From Narthecium ossifragum (taxonomy: Eukaryota; Streptophyta; Magnoliopsida; Dioscoreales; Nartheciaceae): a DNA stretch of 64,000 bases. The translations under genes and the position numbers were made by a program. The notes under the pieces are model-generated. The model was given only the letters and a program-made list of their open reading frames with translations, did no database searches and had not been told where the DNA came from. Shown here in pieces: positions 21,584 through 33,764 of the stretch. The stretch spans positions 20,469,656-20,533,655 of the forward strand of contig OY986966.1 of the NCBI GenBank assembly GCA_963920575.1, given 5' to 3'. The number at the start of each line of letters is the position of its first letter. Position 1 is the first letter of the stretch.

Positions 21584-24500
21584 ATGGAGACCGCCCCCTT
21601 CTCATACCACAAGTTCGTGAAGTTCGCGTTGGAAGAGGCCCAGCTCCGCACCACTCTCACTCCTCTTCCTTCCCAGGTTCTCGCCTCCCTCTTGAGATCT
21701 CTATGTTGTGGTATTTCATATACTACTTGCTGTTGTAGTGCCATTTGGGAAGAACCATTATGTATATTAAATGATTAAGCGACGTGACTGCAAACTAGTT
21801 TGTGTTCAAGGATTATTCCTCCTTTAGGAGCCCAGGACTCGGCTATCCGCGATTTCTTGGATTTTGCGTGTGCAGATTCCTATAGAGGATTTCTATTTAT
21901 TACTTGGGAGTTGGGACTTTGATGGTAGTACATCTATTGATCTCTTTGAACCTTCCTAGTTCTTTGTTCAAGGATTACATTGCGTCTTCAAGAAAGCTTG
22001 GAATTTAGATGTTGGACTAAATTTTTAATTGGTAGATTTCTCGAAGCCGAGGGATTCAATTTGTTTCTTGTCAATGTTTCATTGTTCACTAATTATTATT
22101 TAAATGTTCATTTCAAGGATTAATGTGCCGGTAATTTACTGCTACGATACAACTACTCGGTCGAAGGTCAATTCCAAGGAATTTGACACAATTACCTTGC
22201 ACTATTGTGATATTAATTTTATAGCTTGCATATAACTTTGTAGAGTTTAACCATGAAGTTTTGGATGCATTGGATCGGGTCTTATTCACCAGTATATCGT
22301 ACCATGAACCAAAGAAAGGATGAGAGAAGAGTATATTGGCTAGTTAGTGTAGAGTGTAGACCCTAATTCTTGACTGGAAGTGGACACCAAAAGACTCTAT
22401 CCTTGCATCAGTTAGATAGATAGAGATGTAGGACAAGTTTTTTTTCTTTTTTGTTTTTTCATGTTGTCAAACAGTTAAACATGAAAATAGGTGCCATGTG
22501 CTTGATTGAATTGATCAGGTCTTGTAAAAACAAGGTTCAAATCTCATGGTATTAGTCGATATTCATTTAGAAGGATTTTCTATTTGCAAAGATCACAAAA
22601 TGTTCCCTTTTGCTTAGTTTAGTGCATCTCGAACCACTGTAAGCTGCAGAAGAACTGTTTGGTGTTGTCCCATTTTTGTAATGGGTTAGTAGATCGAGCT
22701 CAAGGGACAAAATTCATGTATTCCAACGAAGGATTGTGGGAGTGCGGCATTTTTTGGTGGAACTTTTGCGTAAAACAATTAACATTCTAATTCGATTAAA
22801 AGGAAAGAGTCTTCCTTATCACAGGAGAGGACCCAATGCCCTTCATTTATGTAGTGGACGAATTGGTTAAACAAAAACATGACAAATTAAATTGAGACTT
22901 TGACATTGGATTGCACTTTCAATTTCTTGTAAAAGGTTAAAGGTAAATAAGTATTTTCACAACGAAGGGATGCCTTAACTACTGACCAATATATGCATAA
23001 ACGTAGTCAATTGACTTCACCTTGAAGGAAAAAGGAAGCAACTATTTACTTTTTGTCCACATTTCAGGAAGAATGCGGTTCTATGGTTTTCGTAGGTCAC
23101 TACAAATGTTTCATTTGCAAGAAAACTCAAAGTCAATCTTGTTTAGTTAACTAGTCCTAGAAAAAAGATGTTATTTTATGTATCTCAAGTCAATCTCATT
23201 GAATTCATCATGTCTTTGTACCTTTGTTGTCAGTCTATCTTTCGATAACTTGTTTTGTCTTATTCATTTCAGTTTTATGAACAATTGTGCCAGGATAAAT
23301 TTAGATTAATGAAGGCCAGAGATAACAAGACTATGCTTCATGCGCTTTCCTTTGGAGCACCCAAGATTAGACTTCTTCGTAGCTTGGCAATTGATGGAAG
23401 CAATAGAATGCAGGTAAACTCTCTTGCTTCTTTGCTCTTATATCTATTTCTTGGTTCAGTTATGAGTATTCACCCACAAATTGAGATGCCTTGTATGCGT
23501 CTAAAACTCTGCCAAGGTGCATATCATGAGATATAATGATGGTCAATGTTTTTTTGTTTTCACCATGTGAATGTTCTTGATGAATCAAGCAAATTTAATT
23601 AGAAAGGTCAGTTGTAAAAGGATAAAGAGATGCTAAAGAAATCCTTAGAAAGAACAGTAATAGTTATGCATTTACAAATCACATGTGGAGGAGGCAATGA
23701 CAAGAATAGTGCTTCAAGCTTTTATGTCCGGATAATCATTGCTGGAGCCTTTCACTAATGAACATGAATTCATCTGGAATTCACAGGAGTTTGTCTCTAA
23801 TTGCAGACTAGATAGCACTCAGAGACCTGTTGTTCACCAACAAAATTGAAGATAATGGAGCAATTTCCCTACTTGAGTGATTGAACTCTTGATATGATCT
23901 TCATCAAGAAAATGGATTTTGCTTTGAAATGGTGCTTTTGGGTCATGTATGTACAAGACCTGCCATCATTTTTTCTCTGAGATTAAAGGATGCCTATATT
24001 AGAGGAGAGAAGCTTGATTTATGGTATACATTGAAAATAAAAGAGAAAACTAGTGCAACTCTATTTGCCCCAGTTTTGATACACTATATGAATATGAGAA
24101 TTCTTGCTTTTGTTGGTCTACCTTGATGTGAGAGCGGGTTCCATATTTGGAAGAATTTAAATTCAAAATTGAATTGAACTGAATTCCAATTCCAATTCCA
24201 ATTTGGATTTAAATTTGAAAATGAATTTCATTTTTGATTTTTTAACCGACTAGATTATGGTTTTTGAATTAGTTTTCCTACTTCAATTAACTCCTTGCAT
24301 AGGCTATAAATATGGGTCTGCATGTCCATTAGGGCTTAGCTTTTGTGGAATGAAGAAGAGTTCCCTATAGTTGGTGATGCCCGAGGTTTCCTGAGGTGGT
24401 TACTAAGGTTGGTCGATGACCCTTCAGGTGGTGATTCTTAGAGGTTGTCCACATTATACCTGCTTTGAAAATATAAACTACTTAAATTTCATGAACGGCA

Positions 24501-27500
24501 CTTAGGATATTAAAAGAGAGGTGTGTCTCTTTTTGCATTATATCGGCCTTATACGCTCAACAATTTTAGAGTTCTTGGACATAAGGCTTGGTTGCAAGTA
24601 CCAGAAAAATATTCATTTTTCACCTTTATCTGAAATGAATAGTTAAGATGGATGTGTGAATTGCATTTAGTTCTATGTAGACAGGATTTGCATTGAGCTT
24701 GGACTTTAGGTTTGTTATCAGGTGTTCAAACTTGCCGAGTAATCTAAAATTAGAGTTTAGTAGAAATCTTTTAGCAATATCACCAGTTTTTCGGGCACTA
24801 TTGAAATTTGAGTTTTAGTGAGGTTTTGGCAGAATCAATAATACATCCATTTTCAATTTGCAAGAATCATATAGATAGTAATCTTAAAAGTATCCAATAG
24901 TTCAGCTTTCATCCTACAAAATCTTAATAACATGAATGAATTAGGAAACCATTGTAGATTACCACAAGGGCAAAGAACAACGCTAGTTAGATGTAAGGCC
25001 TTTGTGAAGCCAAAATACTTGGTTTTGGTAAATAAGCAATGTCGACTATTCATGAAGAGTTCTATGTTTCCCCCAAATAAGGTCAATCATCTGCTAGTTA
25101 CATCTGATATGGTGGAGGATACCTAAACAAATTTCATAACAGGCATAAGAAGAAAATCCAGCGAGCTAAGTGAATCAGGCTAGTTACCGTGCATAAATCA
25201 TTTTTTGGTTATATAGGCATACTGACAAGAACATGTTTTTAAGTTTTTTGGTCATTGAGATATTGTTTTGCTTGAGAATTTCAGCTGAATGACCAAAAGT
25301 GCAATAAAAGGGTCAAAATTGTGACTCTTGGTGGTTGTGAACCTTCCGTCCTAGATTAGTCATCCATCTTCTGCGGTCCCTAGCTACCAAAAGAACCACA
25401 ACTGGGGGCTTATCTCTAGCGCAAGAAAGCCCGCTCAAGGCTTTTTGATGAAAACAAAAGTAATTTGCAAGAAGCAAATACTGATATAAATGATTCAAGT
25501 ATTTTAGTGCAGTTTCCTATGCTTTGGACCAAATAAATGTGCAATGGAGATTCTTTTGCATTTGATCAATGTCAATACTTATCTTTAATCTCTTTAAATT
25601 TTACATATGCCTACTATTTCCTTGTTGATGGAGTTTTTTTTAATTTACTTAGAGATGATATGTTTCTTATGAATTGGATGAGCCCAGTGATTGCCGTCCT
25701 GGGCAACAAATACAAGCACTGACAATACATACATGTCGGTGATTACTGGCACAATGATTGTACTGGCAAAAACCATGTGCCGATACATGTATTAGCTCAG
25801 AAGAGCTTCGTGCCGCCGACATTGAGTCCGTGCCTAGCATTGGCACGTATCATGAGAACTGGTTCTTATCTTACCAGCTAGAGACCTGCAGGACACGCGC
25901 CACAGGAAGGGTAATCCTTGGATGAGGATACTCTAAAAGATAAACCTGAAGGTAGAGTTTAGTTGATCTGGGTTTAAGGAGTTTCAAGGAACTTTTAGAG
26001 TATATGCAATCAACCACATATTTATGTTTGAGAACAGTAAGAACCCGATCAAAGTTCTCAACTAATAGTTTTTGCTTTAACAAGATAGTTGATATAGTGA
26101 CCTAAAGTGTAAGCCAAGAAAGGCATTATCTGTTGCTTTTTAACCAAATGCCTCTCCACTAGAACAAAAAAGAACATCTTCATTGTGACTCCATTGTGTC
26201 ATATGCCCTTCTAGGGCAATAAAGTTGATAGGAGGGCCCAAGTGCCTCATATCCCCTATTATGTTTTGACGAAGAATTACAATTCCGGTTGGCATCGGGC
26301 ATGCTGATCGAAACTTGTCTTGTCTACAGCTTACCTAGAGGAGACAGGGTTGTGCTAAGAAACATGAGTCTAGATAGCATTTCCTGAAATGAACTCATAG
26401 CACATGGTTTTGGATCCAAATGCTACTCGAAGCCCGTTAAATGCCCTTCAAATGCTTATAACACCCTTCTCTCCTATGGGTTGATTGCATTTCCTTTTCC
26501 TACTCTCCTCGCCTCCATGATCGCATGATCCCTTTAGTCTCTCTCTCTCCCATCTCTCTCTCTCGCACACACATGATGTCCCCTCTCATGCTCAACCTAT
26601 TTTGGAAGGAAAATTTGTCAAAGTTGTTCCAATCTTAGTGCCCCCCCCCCTCTCTCTCTTCCTTGAGGCTGTTATAGGTACTGTGCAGCAAAAGACTTCT
26701 TACTGGGTGTGTGGGAACAAACTTTTTCCTAGAAGCGATCTCACTATCAATGAGGCATTCCTATTGAATTCGAAACAGCTAAAAATTAAATCTTATAGGC
26801 CTTCAACTTTGAGCACCTAATACGATCTCTAGGGTCTAGATGATCATCTACTCACTAGGCATTTCAGTTTGATAGTATGCTATGCTATGCCGAATTTGAC
26901 TTACCTATGCTTATGTCAGATATTTTGATCTGTTTCAGACCACATTGAATGTTAAATTTATTTATATTCCATTTAAATAGTCCAAACAGCACAAAGATTT
27001 GTACTCTGAGTTGAAAAATATTACGGCAAAACCACCTGTTTTTGGAGGAAATAGTAGTTCTATGGCGTAGAGTCATATTTTTGCTATCTTCTGGTAATCA
27101 TTCTGCTAAGGATCTGAATCTCTTTTGTATTGCTGAGAGGAATGGAAAGGCCCGTCTTAAGATGCCTGGATATAGCTTTGCACTGTGGCAAAACGACTTT
27201 ATTTGTGCTCGTTTTTCAAAGGGTCTACTGAATGTAATCCTTCATTCAAAAATTTCACCTGTCTTAATGCGTGTAGTGTGATAGAGCTTTGAAGGTCAGG
27301 CTACTGTTAATATGCCGTCTCCATCTTGAAAGTATGCATCCGCCTTTCTTTGGTTTTACCATTTCTTTAATAACAAATGTCAAATCCGTTGCCTAAGTAG
27401 TAATTGTGCTATTTATGTTCTATGAATGTAGTCCAGGTACATGCACATGTTCGTCTTTTCAAACACAAATGTTTCTTATCTGGTGCTTAAAAGCTTGAGA

Positions 27501-30500
27501 TAGAACTAATATTTTTCGCTGCGTTTTTATGCTTCTGTCGCAATAATATACAGCAAATACATGTCTGATACCTATTAGGCTTTTGTTGATTAACTTTTCC
27601 TTTTCATTGCAGGTTTTTGATTTTGCTATATTTCCTGAGCCAAAATTTGATCTCCCTATATTTTGTGCCAACTTTTTCACGACTGCTAGCCTAAGCATTG
27701 TCGTTTTGTGAGTGAATTAGATTCTCTCTTGGCATGATATAGAATTTATTAACTTCTGCTAATGACAAGTTGAATTTTGGATTATTATTATTCTCCATTT
27801 TGTAGCACCGTTTTAATCTCAATTGTAAATTTAAGAAGCTAAGAAAAATGGAAATTGTGAGGGCTGATCATTGCTTCCATTAATTTAGATGAGTCTCAAA
27901 CTCTCGATACTACTTTTAACTGAATTTATGCCTAAATAGAAGTTCTAGATGCCAAAAGAAACCAAGGGCATAAAAATCCTGCTTTTGATCATTGATATTA
28001 TCATACCTTTATGCAATTTTGTAAGAAGCAAGAGCATGGGAGGCAAACTTGTTTGTATTGCCACTTCGATTCTCATGTCTAAATTTGGATAGATATGGAC
28101 ATTTGACCTTGGTAAACCTGCATACACGGAGGATAGGTAGTTGGATAAGGTGGGGTTTTGTCTGCTTTTCAAGTTTGTGTTTTGTTAGGTATTAATTCCT
28201 TGGATAGAGTAGTGGCATTGGGTTGAGCTATAGTTCTAACTGCCTGTTGCACGTACTATGTTGGCACTGAAAATGCAATCAGCAAAGCATATACCAGCAG
28301 AACTTAAAACGATATGTTGAGCTAATGGCGAGTCACTTACTGGGATACCATTGTCTTGCAGAAATATATAGGCTTGACGCAAACTCAACCCTTGTTCCTA
28401 CTCCATGGCAGCTATTAACTGTACCAAAGTGATGGATTTGACCTCCTGAGTGCAATTGACCTACTTAATATACCCGCCAAGTATGGATTGCCATGCCGAC
28501 CGGTATCTCGCGTACCGGCCGATATTTACTGTCCCGATGGATAATCGGGACGGTTTTTCCCCCGGTGCCGGACTTGGGGTGAACCGGGGTGTACCGGCCG
28601 GAACAGCAGCGTTTCGGCCGGTACGTCACGGTTCATACCGGTTTCGGCCGGTATGTACTGGGAAAAAATGCAAAAAAAGCTGTTCCGGCCGGTACGTCAC
28701 GGTTCATACCGGTTTCAGCCGGTATGTACTGGGAAAAATGCAAAAAAAAGGGCTGACTGCTGCAGGGAAGAAGGAAATAGAGGAAGAAGAGAGAGGGGAG
28801 GGGAGGAAAGGAGGAGAAGAGGGGAGCCGTCGCCGTCGAGGAGGAATGGAGAGCCGCCGCCGCCATCGGGGAGAGAAGGGAAGGAGCTGTTAGGTTAGTT
28901 TCTAACCTAACCCATTAAATAGAGAAAAGTTAGAAACCCGCTACCCGAAACCCGTTACCCGAAATCCGTTAACTTAAGTTAAGTTATAACCTAACCCTAA
29001 TCTACACGATCGCCGCCCTTTCTCCTCTCGCCGGCAATCCTCTTCTCTCACTGACGACGAAGCAGGACCTCCTCTCCTCTTCTCTCACCGGCGACGACGA
29101 CGACGATCGATCTCCTCCTCCCCCTCTTTCCTCCCCTCCTCTTCTCCTCTTCTCTTCTCCTCCTCCCTCTTTTCCTCCCCTTTCTCAGGCACACCGGCGT
29201 ACCGGGCCGGTACAGGCTGTACCGGCGGTACATACCGGTGCCGGTGGAGACCGGAACGGTGTGTATCAGCGGTAAGAAAATCCATGCCGCCAAGTACTAT
29301 AACCCATTCATTTCGTCTTTGGGACTTGTTCATGGCATACTAGGAGAATCCCATAGCACTCTTGGTCTCTACTGAATTTGCTTAGGTCACTACTGAATTT
29401 GCTTAGGTCATTTTGGTTCATAAGGCGCAATAACTGCCGTGTAGGTGGAATATGTTGGTCTCTGGCCGACACGATATGTACCGGTTGGCACTGCACATGC
29501 TGATACTCTGTACAAAAATCTTCTGAGCAATTACCTATATTGGCATGAGGTTTGTGCCGATGCGTGCCAGCAGTCACTGATAGGACATATGTCCCTTTCC
29601 TATTTGAAAGTGAAGCAAACTCAGCAAATTTATAAATCATGATATCAAGTACCAACCAGAAGTGTATGCCTTAAACAACAGAGGTTATGTAACTTTGGTG
29701 CCAGTATGTAATAGAGCAAATATACCTGCATTGAGCCCTTTTATTTTATTCCTTTTGATTGCATAAACCAAAGGCGACTTATGCATGAGATACGCATTGT
29801 CATGTTTCCTTTTTTCGCTTAAATTACTCTTTGCTTTGTAGTGGATGACATCATTGAGGATTGGTTTCATGATTCCTATAGCTACACACGCTGATCAACC
29901 CTAATGATCTGGTTTTAATGCTAATAGGTGTGATTGATGTTAAGGAGGTTTGGCTAGGGAGACCTGTTATCATCACTAAAATAAATGAAAACTTTACTGT
30001 ATTTCTGTGTGTATGTCCGTGTTTAGTGTGATATCGATGTACGCATTTATTGTAATAGGCATAATTGTGGATGTGCTTGTTTAATGTAATAGGCATGATT
30101 GACGTTAAGGATATTCTGAAAGGGAGAATTGTTTTATCAGTCAAATAAATGGAAATCTTTCCTGTAATACGATGTGTATGTCCATCTTTAATGCAGTAGC
30201 TGTTGTTGCTGCTAGTCGTTGGGAGGTTTTGGAGAAGTCAATATGGTTCTGTGGACTGTAGAGGATGTAGTTGAGTCTTTTCTGGTTATCTCATAGAATG
30301 AGTGGAGTTTATTTGGCTTGCCCACATTTATATCATCTTGGTATCCAAGAAGTTGGACTTTGACCAACTCATGGTTATGTTCATGCTTATATGGATGCCT
30401 CAGCACGATCACATACAGTTCTCTTTAGAGTCCTTCCACCATACATGGGATGACTACCTTCGAGCTTTGCCTTCTTCCTATGTAGCTTTATTCCACTTTG

Positions 30501-32930
30501 CTTTGTTATTCTCAACAAGATAGGTGATGAAAGAACACTAAGCTTATGGAGACATCCATTATCTAAGTTTCTGAGCCAATAAATTATCAGCACAATAATT
30601 ATTAGTGGGCACGACGGTGCTGACTGGCATGGCAATCCATGTCATCAAGGGTGGTTCCGACCCACTTGCACGGCAATCCTTGGTCGAAAGTTCCAATGTC
30701 ATTCTATAGTATGGAAGCATCCTGCAGTGTTATGAACTTAAATGCTTTCTTCCTGGTACTTCCCCTGCTATTTTTCCATCTAGCTCTTGAAAAGTCATAT
30801 TAGGTTAACTGGAGATTTTGTTAATGTAAGTAATTATCAGGACTCTGGACATGACAGAATAGAAATGAGTTTAATGGTCTTTTCTTATCTGCGCAGACTT
30901 TTGGTCTTCCAAAATTTTATAGAGCTTTCTGAAGTGCTTGGAACTTAGGCTGAATTGATCGTTTCTAGGGACCATAATCCTTTGTATGATGTCACTATCA
31001 ACCGGGATTACAAAGAAAAGTATTACAGAAAGTTAATGCCTCTCAGCTGGAAATATGCTCAGGTATCACTACTTCTCCTATTTCCTTGGTGTATGAATGC
31101 GGACTAAAATCTTGAAGCATGGAAACTATGCAGCTTTTGCCATGGGGAGAGAAGATTACAGCGGAGTCTTTGAGGTTTTTCTCCCCAATTGTAATATGGA
31201 GTAAATTCAATACAAGTCAAGAAAGTTATGATATTCTACACTCAGCATTCATGGATTACTTTAGGGTATGTTTTTTTCCCTTCTATCACTCAACTTTTCA
31301 AAGCTTATTTGCAGGATCTCTCTTAATTCTTTACCTGCTTTCTTTTGAAATTTCTTCTCTATTGCTTTCTAAAAGAAGCTGTTAGGAATTCCATTTCTGA
31401 ACGCTTGTAAACCTACTTGTGAAATACTTGAGTCAGAGACTCTCATCATGAACTCATCTTGCCTAACTTCTTGTCGATGTAGAGGACACGCATCAGAAGT
31501 TTACATGGAAATACTTTTGATTTTTGACATGATGACATTAACATTTTTACATATGAAGTTGGAGATGCTTATGGATTTTCCTTTAAAAATAGGAGTCTTT
31601 TGATCTTTTCATCGCAAAATGTTTGATGAATGACGCCATGCTTGGAATTCATATAGTGCCTTAAAATTTTTATAGTATGATTTAAGCAAAAGGTTTGAAC
31701 AAACAAAGTTTGATAAAATTTTGCTATGGAGAGTCTGGGAGATTAAATATAGATATTTAGAAAGTTTTTATGTTAAGTTGTATAGCAGAATCAATTTATC
31801 CATTGGTTTATGCCTAGACCCGTCTATTCAGCTTGCCTGATTTTTGGTGATAAAAACCATATAGGTTTTCTAGTAAGTCTAGTGCTATGGAATTTCAACT
31901 GTGTAGTTGCTATCCAAACTTCTCGTTGTCTTGCTTTCTTTTTTCCCCCTTGCGTGGAAATTTCTACTAACATGGTTCCTTGGGGTTAGATATGTGCGAC
32001 ACATTATCAGCATATCATCACCTTGTTCCTTCATCAATATCTGCTCACATAGAAAAGAAAGGTATTAAAGTGAACTAACAGCCTTTTAAGTGCAAAACAG
32101 GCATGGTTTGAGTTGATGGAGGAGGCTGTACCAGAGACTGATGAACTGCAGATATTACGAAATATCGAAGCACAACATAGATACCTTATATGGAGAGCAG
32201 AGAAGGTTCTACCATTTCACCTTTCGTTTGGGTTTTTTGCTCTATTCGGATTGAATGCTATGCTATTCCATTGCATTGTCAATAGTCCCAAGTCGATAGT
32301 TAGAGAAGATAAAGCACACTACCACTGCTGTTACTTCGCCTTGCTACTTTTAGCGCTCGAGCTGTACAAAGACAAATTGTTTTTCCATGTTGTAATTTGA
32401 GCCAGGATAAGAATAGAGAGAAAGCCACCATTATAAAAGATCTGAAATAGTTCAATTCCGAGGGTATCAATATTCCTGGTGCTATAGCGGGTTATAATTT
32501 GACAGTTCAATTTATGCTGTTTTGTAGAAGTTGCACAGCTGCACCTGACTTCCTTAGTTCTGTCTATTTCTTATTCGGTGATTCGGATAACATATTACAG
32601 GATCCTGGACATCCAATTTTGAATAAGCTGATTGGCAAAAGTCTTGCTGTGGTAACTTTCTCTTAACAATGAAATTACTCAGCTTGTGAGCCACTTCTAC
32701 TGCCAGCCTTGATAATGGTTTATCATCCTCATTTTTCACTCTCTTAGGAGCTGGTGAGAAATTTCCTCTTCGTGGGGGTTGATTCACTTGGGACGAAGAC
32801 ATTCTTGGACTACTTCCCTGAATATCAATGCGATGACGGGACAATAAATCAGAAGCGTAGTGTCATTGGAAAATCATACGAAACACGCCCTTGGGATGCA
32901 ACCGGGGAGTTCATTGGTAACGAAACATAG
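21584..32930 (+). CDS. HY2: Phytochromobilin:ferredoxin oxidoreductase (eight coding exons)
   Basis: Converts biliverdin IXa to phytochromobilin, the phytochrome chromophore, in plastids using reduced ferredoxin. Exons: 21584-21676, 23273-23413, 27613-27707, 30969-31062, 31134-31265, 32101-32205, 32601-32651, 32748-32930. All introns are GT-AG, phases agree, and they give 297 residues. Family hallmarks are IFCANFF (about 95-100), NPLYDVT, LPWGEKITAESLRFFSP, EAQHRYLIWRAEKDPGHP, GVDSLGTKTFLDYFPEY and the C-terminal KSYETRPWDATGEFIG. The first exon matches the mature N-terminus of HY2 proteins; the transit peptide is missing or broken (see 21485-21583). One oddity is His where relatives usually have Leu before NPLYD (exon 4). 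Introns 2 and 3 are 4.2 and 3.3 kb, the latter with a transposon. The family call is firm; function is uncertain because of the N-terminus. Confidence 0.93.
28484..29286. mobile_element. MULE-like element in HY2 intron 3, 10-bp TSD
   Basis: An 803-bp insertion flanked by the direct repeat CCGCCAAGTA (28474-28483 and 29287-29296). Terminal inversion is short: TGGATT at the left, AATCCA near the right. Inside, CCGGCCGGTACG-type words on the left mirror GGTACATACCGG-type words on the right, and a purine-rich left half faces a pyrimidine-rich right half. The left arm has a tandem duplication of about 70 bp (28614-28749). A nine- or ten-base duplication suggests a Mutator-like element. No transposase is present. 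Confidence 0.65.
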
Positions 32931-33338
32931 AGTAGTTCTCACTACCTTCTGCGGGATGTTCTTGTAAAGTATGTGTTGGCTGACAAGTCTTGCTGTATAA
33001 ACCACTTCTGCTCCTGTTAGTAATGCAGATATCTTTATTACTACGCATTATGTCATGCCATCCTAAATTTGAAAGTTTCTAAATTTCCATCACTTTGGTT
33101 AAGGAAGTCTTGTAAAATTCACAGTTTTCAGTGGTATTTTTGTCTGGTTTTGGGGGTACTGGATTGTTCTGCCCCATTTCTTGCTGAGCTATTTTTGTTC
33201 TCTGTTTGATTAGTTTACTTGCTAAAGTTGTTTCCCTCTTTTTCGATGATTACGAAGGCCCCAAAAGACCATATCTTGCTTTTGAGAAATACCTCTTGTG
33301 CTTTTTCAAACAAAACCTCGCCCTCCCTTTTCAAATAG
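32931..33338. other. 3' flank of HY2, nothing further recognised
   Basis: AT-rich sequence holding the HY2 3' untranslated region. I could not fix a polyadenylation site. Confidence 0.5.
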
Positions 33339-33764
33339 AGTGTTGATTTGTATACATGGTCGAAACTATGTTCGTTACACACGCGGTCCAATCGGTAGTG
33401 CGGTACCGACTGATTATCCTAATTCATTGGTACCTCACTACCGATGGAATAGATCAATCAGTTGGTACCTCACTACCGATGAAATAGATCAATTAGTCGG
33501 TAGTTTATTATTTATTGAATATAGCAATGATCGGATCGGTAGTGAGGTACCGATTGGTTGATCTAATCATATCGAGGATCTAGCTAGCTTTCGGTGTTTG
33601 GCCAAAAAAAAGAGTGGATGGGAGGAGTGAAAGCACCTCGTCCGTCGGACCTTGGGGAAGCTGGGGCTCTGCCGATATCGAGGGTGCTGGGCTACCAGTC
33701 GGCTGCCCAGCAGCCATCTGCCTGAACTCCGGTCAGTGCAAGTTCCTTCTATGCTTCTAGTCCG

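Noticed and set aside
25690..25870. Possible small transposon (ATGTCGGTGATTACTGG... words) in HY2 intron 2
   Set aside because: I could not find matching ends or a target duplication.
28450..28893. 147-codon frame and overlapping frames in HY2 intron 3
   Set aside because: They lie within the fold-back element and are purine-rich low-complexity translations.
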